Positions 59,453-64,000 of a stretch of 64,000 nt of DNA are shown here, piece after piece. A program made the position numbers and the translations under genes. Every line of letters starts with the position of its first letter. The stretch's first letter is position 1. The notes below the pieces were generated by a model. It saw only the letters and a program-made list of their open reading frames with translations, made no database searches and had not been told where the DNA came from. This stretch comes from Archangium_A sp035910535 (GTDB lineage Bacteria > Myxococcota > Myxococcia > Myxococcales > Myxococcaceae): assembly GCA_035910535.1 (NCBI GenBank), contig JAMHXF010000005.1:1-64000 (forward strand). Direction: 5' to 3'.

Positions 59453-60985
59453 ATGAAGTTCGCGCTTTTCAGCCGCCTGTTGCTGGGCGGAGTCGCCGTG
59501 ACGTCGCTGTCGTGCAGTGAGGCCCCGAAAGAAGACGACGGCCCGCCGCGCCTGCCTGTACTGACCGCCGCGCCGCTGGGCACCGAGCAACGCTGGTTGC
59601 CGAACAAGCCGGTGACGTCGCAACCGAACCGACCTCCCTCCACGCCCACGCAGCTCGGCTGGTTGCTCGACAACGGCTACGGAGAAGTGGCGTCGGCGCC
59701 GGGGCTGCAACCAGGCGTGAAGACGCTCGACGGCGCGCCGGCTCCCGCGAGTGGTGCAAACCGGGCGCTGCTGCTGCGCTTCGTGCATCTCGCCGACACG
59801 CAGTTGACCGACGACGAGTCTCCCGCGCGCGTGGTCTCGCTCGACCAGATGGGCGCGACGAGCGGCGCGTTCCGCCCGCAAGAAGCGTGGGGCTGTCACG
59901 CGCTCAACGCGGCGGTGCGCACCATCAACGCGCTCCACACCAGCCTGCCCATCGGGCTCGTGGTGCTCGGTGGTGACAACATCGACAACGCGCAACGCAA
60001 CGAAGCGAGCTGGTTTCAGGCGGTGCTCGATGGTTCGCCGTCGGTGCACTGCGATTCAGGCGACGACGACGACCCCACGCCGGGCCCCGGCAACGACCCG
60101 AAAGATCCGCTCTTCGCTGAAGGCCTCGCGGTGCCGTGGCGTTGGGTCACCGGCAATCACGACATCTTGAATCAGGGCAACTTCCCCATCACCGCTGAGC
60201 TGCGCGCGACGGCCGTGGGCACGCAGGCGCAGCTGGGCACGCGTGACTGGAGCCGCACCGGCGCGCCGACGACGGAGGGCCCGGTGGTGGCCGACGCGCA
60301 GCGCGACCCGCTGGTGGGCAGCGCGCTGCTCGACTTCGTCGCAGGTGAAAGTGACGGCCACGGCCTGCGCACGCCCGGCGCGACGACTGACGGCAAGGCG
60401 TTCTACGCCATCGACGTCGAAGGCGCTCCGCTGCGCCTCATCGTGCTCGACACGGCGGCGCCGACGGGTGGCGCTGACGGTGTGCTGCTCCGCGCCGACA
60501 TCGAGGCGCGCGTGAAGCCGCTGCTCGAAGAAGCCGAAGCGCAGGGTCGCTACGTCTTGTTGTTCTCGCATCACGCGGCGCGCGCGCTCACCGACGGCGC
60601 GGGCTTCGGAGGTACTCGCCAACCCGGCGCGCTGTCGACCGACGAGTGGCGTGAATTTCTGGGCGCGTACCCGCACGTGGTGATGCACGTCGCGGCGCAC
60701 TCGCACGAGTTCCGCGCGGGCATCGTGCGGCCGAGCTCGGGCCACGCCTTCTTCGAGACCGAGAGCGCGTCGCTCACCGACTGGCCCGCACAGCTGCGCC
60801 TCTTCGAGGTGTGGGACGAAGACAACGGCTTCATTCACGTGCGCGCCGTGCCGTTCGACTTCTCGGAGCAGGATGACGTGCTCGCCGCGGAGTACCGGCG
60901 ACGCGCGGCCGCAGACTTCACGTCGGGCTGGGCGGGCGGCAACACCGGCGACGAGGGCGCCGTCGACTTCTGGTTCCCGCGCTGA
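59453..60985 (+). CDS. Metallophosphoesterase lipoprotein (calcineurin-like)
   Basis: 510 aa. Lipoprotein signal with L-S-C (Cys21). Metallophosphoesterase motifs in order: H-L-A-D-T-Q near residue 112 (the usual D-x-H is D-x-Q here), V-V-L-G-G-D-N-I-D-N near 172, W-V-T-G-N-H-D near 232, V-L-L-F-S-H-H near 362 and H-V-A-A-H-S-H near 405. Between the second and third there is an acidic D-D-D-D-P-T-P-G-P-G insert. It should hydrolyse phosphomono- or diesters in the envelope; substrate unknown. It resembles TIGR03767/TIGR03768-type phosphoesterases annotated in actinobacteria and myxobacteria, but that is a recollection only. Confidence 0.85.
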   Translation: MKFALFSRLLLGGVAVTSLSCSEAPKEDDGPPRLPVLTAAPLGTEQRWLPNKPVTSQPNRPPSTPTQLGWLLDNGYGEVASAPGLQPGVKTLDGAPAPASGANRALLLRFVHLADTQLTDDESPARVVSLDQMGATSGAFRPQEAWGCHALNAAVRTINALHTSLPIGLVVLGGDNIDNAQRNEASWFQAVLDGSPSVHCDSGDDDDPTPGPGNDPKDPLFAEGLAVPWRWVTGNHDILNQGNFPITAELRATAVGTQAQLGTRDWSRTGAPTTEGPVVADAQRDPLVGSALLDFVAGESDGHGLRTPGATTDGKAFYAIDVEGAPLRLIVLDTAAPTGGADGVLLRADIEARVKPLLEEAEAQGRYVLLFSHHAARALTDGAGFGGTRQPGALSTDEWREFLGAYPHVVMHVAAHSHEFRAGIVRPSSGHAFFETESASLTDWPAQLRLFEVWDEDNGFIHVRAVPFDFSEQDDVLAAEYRRRAAADFTSGWAGGNTGDEGAVDFWFPR

Positions 60986-61066
60986 CTGCTGCTGAGGAGG
61001 GCAGCCGCGCGGCCAGGCGCGTTCGGCCGCTTCGCCCGTGGTCGAGAGGCCAGCGAGGCCCGGCGC

Positions 61067-61615
61067 TCACTGAGTCAGCAGAATCAGCGCCCCGCACGCG
61101 CCGCCGAGCAACGAGCCCGCGGCGACGTCGCTCGCGAAGTGCACGCCCAACCACACGCGCGAGAACGCCACGCCCGCAGCCCACACCGACGCCATGAGCG
61201 CCAGCGGGTGACCGATGAGCAACAACGCCGCCGCCAACGCCACCGACGTCGCCGCGTGCGTCGACGGAAACGAGTGTTGTGGCCCCGGCGCCCAGATGGC
61301 GCGCGTGATGCCGTGCGAAGTCGCGAACGGGCGCGCGCGCTTCACCACGCGCTTGATGACGCCGCCGATGCTCAACGCCACCAGCGCCGTCGCCATCGCG
61401 CGCAGAAACTCGAGCTGTCGCGGCAGCACCTCGAGGCCACGCTGCTCGAACACGAAGAGCGTCACCGCCAACGCCGCCCACACTCCGCCAGCGCCCGACC
61501 ATGACAACGCGTGACTCAACCACGTGACCGGGCGCCACCCGCGCCGCGCCTCGAGCGCGCGGCTGACCTTCACGTCCCACTCGATGACTCGGTCCACGCG
61601 CGACGCATCGCACAT
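61067..61615 (-). CDS. PAP2-family phosphatase
   Basis: 182 aa with about five membrane helices. The three PAP2 motifs are K-R-A-R-P-F near residue 92, S-F-P-S-T-H-A near 116 and S-R-V-W-L-G-V-H-F-A-S-D near 153, with all catalytic Ser/His/Arg residues present. It may dephosphorylate undecaprenyl pyrophosphate or phosphatidate at the membrane. It is a divergent neighbour of the Ada-2OG gene; starts are 58 bp apart. Confidence 0.92.
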   Translation of the reverse strand: MCDASRVDRVIEWDVKVSRALEARRGWRPVTWLSHALSWSGAGGVWAALAVTLFVFEQRGLEVLPRQLEFLRAMATALVALSIGGVIKRVVKRARPFATSHGITRAIWAPGPQHSFPSTHAATSVALAAALLLIGHPLALMASVWAAGVAFSRVWLGVHFASDVAAGSLLGGACGALILLTQ

Positions 61616-61673
61616 TCACGAACCGCAAGGACCGGAATGAAGGCACCCGGCCCGCTGCGTACACCGCAGCTCC

Positions 61674-62474
61674 ATGAGCGCCTCCTTCTACGCAGTGAAG
61701 ACCACCGGCATCTTCTGCCGCACCTCGTGCGCGGCGCGACCCAGCCCCGAGAACATGGAGCCCTTCGACTGCGCCGAAGCGGCCCGACGCGCCGGCTTCC
61801 GCGCGTGCCTCCGGTGCAGACCCGACGACGCGCTCGTCACCAGAGGCTTCGAGGTGTGGCGCAAGCTGCTCACGCGACGCGAGTGCGAAGCGCTCGCCGC
61901 GCAGTACGACGACGCGTCACGTTTCCGCAGCAAGGTGGTGATGGCGCGCCACGGCTTCGGTCGCGGCGAATACCAGTACTTCGCGTATCCACTCCCCGAC
62001 TTCATCGCGTCGCTGCGTCGCGAGCTCTACGAGCGCGTGTTGCCCGTCGCGAACGCGTGGAGCCAGACGCCGTGGCCGTCGACCCACGACGCGTTCCTCG
62101 CGCGCTGTCACCGGGCCGGCCAGACGAAGCCAACTCCGCTGCTGCTCCGCTACGCGCCCGGAGACTTCAACTGCCTCCATCAAGACCTCTACGGCGAGCA
62201 CGTCTTCCCGGTGCAGGTCGCGCTGCTGCTCTCAGAGCCCGAGCGCGACTTCACCGGCGGCGAGTTCGTCATCAGCGAGCAGCGGCCGCGCATGCAGTCG
62301 CGCGCGCACGTCGTTCCACTGCGTCAGGGAGACGCCGTCGCCTTCGCGGTGAGGCACGTCCCCCGGCGCGGCGCGCGCGGGCGCTACCACACGACGTTGC
62401 GCCACGGCGTCAGTGAGGTGCGCACCGGCGCCCGCTTCACGGCGGGCATCATCTTCCACGACGCGCTGGAGTAA
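61674..62474 (+). CDS. Ada-type zinc module fused to a 2-oxoglutarate/Fe(II) oxygenase
   Basis: 266 aa. Residues 4-52 match the Ada N-terminal methyl-phosphotriester domain: Y-A-V-K-T-T-G-I-F-C-R-T-S-C with Cys15 and Cys19, and G-F-R-A-C-L-R-C-R-P-D with Cys45 and Cys48, the four zinc ligands. The ~25 residues that normally precede this point in Ada are missing. Residues ~55-266 are a 2OG-Fe(II) dioxygenase with H-Q-D at 169-171 and the distal His (probably His244) and Arg250. No DNA-binding HTH or O6-methylguanine methyltransferase domain follows. alkB is 11 bp downstream, so a role in alkylation damage repair is likely. Confidence 0.86.
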   Translation: MSASFYAVKTTGIFCRTSCAARPSPENMEPFDCAEAARRAGFRACLRCRPDDALVTRGFEVWRKLLTRRECEALAAQYDDASRFRSKVVMARHGFGRGEYQYFAYPLPDFIASLRRELYERVLPVANAWSQTPWPSTHDAFLARCHRAGQTKPTPLLLRYAPGDFNCLHQDLYGEHVFPVQVALLLSEPERDFTGGEFVISEQRPRMQSRAHVVPLRQGDAVAFAVRHVPRRGARGRYHTTLRHGVSEVRTGARFTAGIIFHDALE

Positions 62475-62485
62475 CTCGTCACCCA

Positions 62486-63133
62486 ATGACCGCGACGTTC
62501 GACTTCCTCGCGCGAGAGTCGCTGGGGCCACAATCGTGGGTGCTGCGCGGCTTCGCGTTGAACGACGCTGAGCAGCTCGTCGCCGACGTGGAGCGCGTCG
62601 TCGCGCGCGCGCCGTTTCGGCACCTCGTCACGCCCGGCGGGCTGACCATGTCGGTGGGCATGACGAACTGCGGCGCCTTCGGTTGGGTCTCAGACTCCGC
62701 GGGCTATCGCTACTCGAAGGTCGACCCGCTCAGCGGCCAGCCGTGGCCCGCGTTGCCCGACTCGTTTCTCTCGCTCGCGGAGCGCGCCGCCCACGCCGCC
62801 GGCTTCGACGCCTGCGCGCCCGAGGCGTGTCTCATCAACCAATACCTCCCGGGCACGAAGCTCTCGCTGCATCAAGACCGTGACGAAGGCGACCTCACGC
62901 AGCCCATCGTGTCCGTCTCGCTCGGCCTGCCCGCCACGTTCCTCTTCGGAGGCCACGAGCGCAGCGACGCCACGCGGCGCTACGGGCTCGAGCACGGTGA
63001 CGTCGTGGTGTGGGGCGGCGTCGACCGGCTCCGCTTTCACGGCGTCGCGCCGGTGAAAGACGGCGCGCACTCGAAGGTCGGCAGGCGACGCATCAACCTC
63101 ACTTTTCGCCGCGTGACTGCTACGAGTTCATGA
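62486..63133 (+). CDS. alkB: Alpha-ketoglutarate-dependent DNA dioxygenase AlkB
   Basis: 215 aa, AlkB size. It removes methyl groups from 1-methyladenine and 3-methylcytosine in DNA/RNA by oxidation. Motifs: M-T-N-C-G-A-F-G-W near residue 59, Y-R-Y-S near 74, N-Q-Y-L-P-G-T-K-L-S-L-H-Q-D-R-D-E at 118-134 with iron ligands His129 and Asp131, His185 (R-F-H-G) as the third ligand, and R-R-R-I-N-L-T-F-R, whose arginines bind 2-oxoglutarate. Located directly after the Ada-2OG fusion gene; together they form a small adaptive-response unit. Confidence 0.94.
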   Translation: MTATFDFLARESLGPQSWVLRGFALNDAEQLVADVERVVARAPFRHLVTPGGLTMSVGMTNCGAFGWVSDSAGYRYSKVDPLSGQPWPALPDSFLSLAERAAHAAGFDACAPEACLINQYLPGTKLSLHQDRDEGDLTQPIVSVSLGLPATFLFGGHERSDATRRYGLEHGDVVVWGGVDRLRFHGVAPVKDGAHSKVGRRRINLTFRRVTATSS

Positions 63134-63862
63134 ATGTCGCGTGTCGCGTTGTTGTGCCTGCTGGCCTTCGGGAGCTGCAAAGCGAACGAGACGAAGCGCT
63201 TCGGCAAAGTCGTGGTCGTCTACGAGTCGCTCAACCCCTGGTACGACTGGGAACACAGTGACTTTCACGTGCACCTCGAGTGCGCGGGGCTGTTCAAGAA
63301 GCGCATCGCCACCAACCTCACGTTTCACTCGGGGAGCGCCGGGTTCGTCGCCGTCGCTGAAGCCGCGGCGCCGCAGACGCTGTTGCTCTTCGACACCAGC
63401 GACTGCTCGATGACGAAGCTGCTCACCGACGCGCGCATGAACGTGATCCCCGTCGAGTGGAATCAGGCCGGCACGTACGGCTTCTTTTCGCTGCTCGGCC
63501 ACGTCGGCGGCGGCAACTCGGGCACCATCGACACCACGAAGGGCGCGAGCGCGTCGTTCATCATTCGCGCGACGCGGCCGCCGACCATGGAGCCACTCGA
63601 CGGCCAGTCATGGCTGCCTGTCGGCTCGAACCTCTACGGCGCGCCGGCGTGGAGCCCCGTCGGAGAGGTGTTGCTCCTCGCTCGTCATCTCTCTGCGGCT
63701 GCAGGTGCGGGCTACGAGCTCGCGGTGTGGACCCCGACGCGCGGGCTGCAGCCGCTCGCCTTCGAGAGCCCCGCGGGCGCCAACTGGCCCGAGCACGGTT
63801 GGGCTGGCAACACGCCGCACCTTGTCACGCCCGACGGCAACGTCTCGTTGACGCTGCCGTAG
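63134..63862 (+). CDS. Lipoprotein of unknown function
   Basis: 242 aa starting immediately after the alkB stop (TGAATG). N-terminus L-L-C-L-L-A-F-G-S-C is a lipoprotein signal with Cys15. The mature part is beta-rich: V-V-V-V-Y-E-S-L-N-P-W-Y-D near 30, F-V-A-V-A-E-A-A, L-L-L-F-D-T-S-D near 82 and a blade-like W-S-P-V-G-E-V-L-L-L near 172, perhaps an incomplete propeller. No family recognised. The lack of a gap to alkB suggests co-transcription, but nothing in the sequence ties it to DNA repair. Confidence 0.65.
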   Translation: MSRVALLCLLAFGSCKANETKRFGKVVVVYESLNPWYDWEHSDFHVHLECAGLFKKRIATNLTFHSGSAGFVAVAEAAAPQTLLLFDTSDCSMTKLLTDARMNVIPVEWNQAGTYGFFSLLGHVGGGNSGTIDTTKGASASFIIRATRPPTMEPLDGQSWLPVGSNLYGAPAWSPVGEVLLLARHLSAAAGAGYELAVWTPTRGLQPLAFESPAGANWPEHGWAGNTPHLVTPDGNVSLTLP

Positions 63863-63914
63863 GTGGTCGCGTTTCTTCAAGTCACGTCGCACCGCCCGAA
63901 GTACGCCATCGCCC

Positions 63915-64000
63915 ATGCGCTTCGCCCACGCCGTCGCCCTCACGCGCGCCCTGCTCGCCGCCGTCTTTTCCGTCGCGTTCATCGTGGTGCCTGAAGACCT
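63915..64000 (+). CDS. Start of a membrane protein, possibly CDP-alcohol phosphatidyltransferase (cut by window edge)
   Basis: 28 complete codons from the ATG at 63915 to the right edge: M-R-F-A-H-A-V-A-L-T-R-A-L-L-A-A-V-F, continuing hydrophobic. An N-terminal A-L-T-R-A-L-L-type helix is seen at the start of CDP-alcohol phosphatidyltransferases (phosphatidylglycerophosphate synthase-like), but the diagnostic D-G-x2-A-R motif would be beyond the edge. Little more can be said. Confidence 0.4.
   Translation, partial: MRFAHAVALTRALLAAVFSVAFIVVPED

Noticed and set aside
60986..61066. GC-rich dyads between the metallophosphoesterase and PAP2 genes
   Set aside because: Several short imperfect inverted repeats but no T-tract in either direction, so not called as a terminator.

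Overview
The window is high-GC DNA (roughly two-thirds G+C by eye), packed with genes on both strands, and most likely comes from a chromosome of a myxobacterium or close relative (Myxococcota). The reasons are a protein of the myxobacterial DUF2378/TIGR02265 family, a MYXO-CTERM-like C-terminus on a secreted beta-helix protein, many lipoproteins with Ala/Asp/Gly 'VDAG' spacers, a degenerate sigma-54-activator-like protein, and frequent GTG/TTG starts. No rRNA, tRNA, CRISPR array, insertion sequence or phage gene was recognised.

Layout. 0-10 kb: the 3' end of pyrG, then kdsA (KDO-8-P synthase) and a small membrane protein; an AraC regulator; an overlapping methyltransferase and thioredoxin-reductase-like pair; an enoyl-CoA hydratase and acyl-CoA ligase pair; a second AraC regulator; a PL6-like secreted beta-helix protein; and kdsC. 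10-15.4 kb: an iron-acquisition locus, with a four-gene PepSY/lipoprotein operon divergent from a TonB-dependent receptor and a Fur-box-like dyad at the divergence point. 15.4-22.5 kb: MshEN-domain protein, gyrA, TerB-like protein, sigma-54-AAA-like remnant, a three-part MshEN-receiver-adenylate cyclase, and a uracil-DNA-glycosylase-family protein. 22.5-31.3 kb: RMD1-like protein, FadD-type ligase, a VOC/ArsR/truncated-SRPBCC operon with a visible ArsR-type operator, DTW-domain protein, AraC regulator, zinc-ribbon membrane protein and threonine aldolase. 31.3-34.6 kb: carB.

34.7-42.1 kb is the most striking region: seven tightly coupled same-strand genes that look like a ribosomally synthesised, post-translationally modified peptide (RiPP) pathway. 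The order is an S26-like protein whose nucleophile is Cys, a PqqD-type recognition protein, a secreted gingipain-like C25 protease, a 61-aa precursor peptide with a Y-x-x-P-x-L leader motif and three core cysteines, a radical SAM/SPASM enzyme, an HprK-related kinase and an NTP_transf_5 nucleotidyltransferase. The precursor gene is nested in the 3' end of the protease gene.

42-64 kb: cupin and alpha/beta-hydrolase lipoproteins; preA-preT, and 6 kb further on beta-ureidopropionase and dihydropyrimidinase, which together give the complete reductive pyrimidine degradation route; carboxylesterase, bestrophin and CPA1 antiporter; a Phd/VapC toxin-antitoxin pair; PEGA and DUF481-like envelope proteins; a fatty-acid-hydroxylase-like membrane enzyme behind a TetR-type operator; the DUF2378 protein; metallophosphoesterase; PAP2 phosphatase; and an alkylation-repair pair in which an Ada-type zinc module is fused to a 2-oxoglutarate oxygenase next to alkB. 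Three short regions look like frameshifted small genes. Six convergent gene pairs overlap at their 3' ends.
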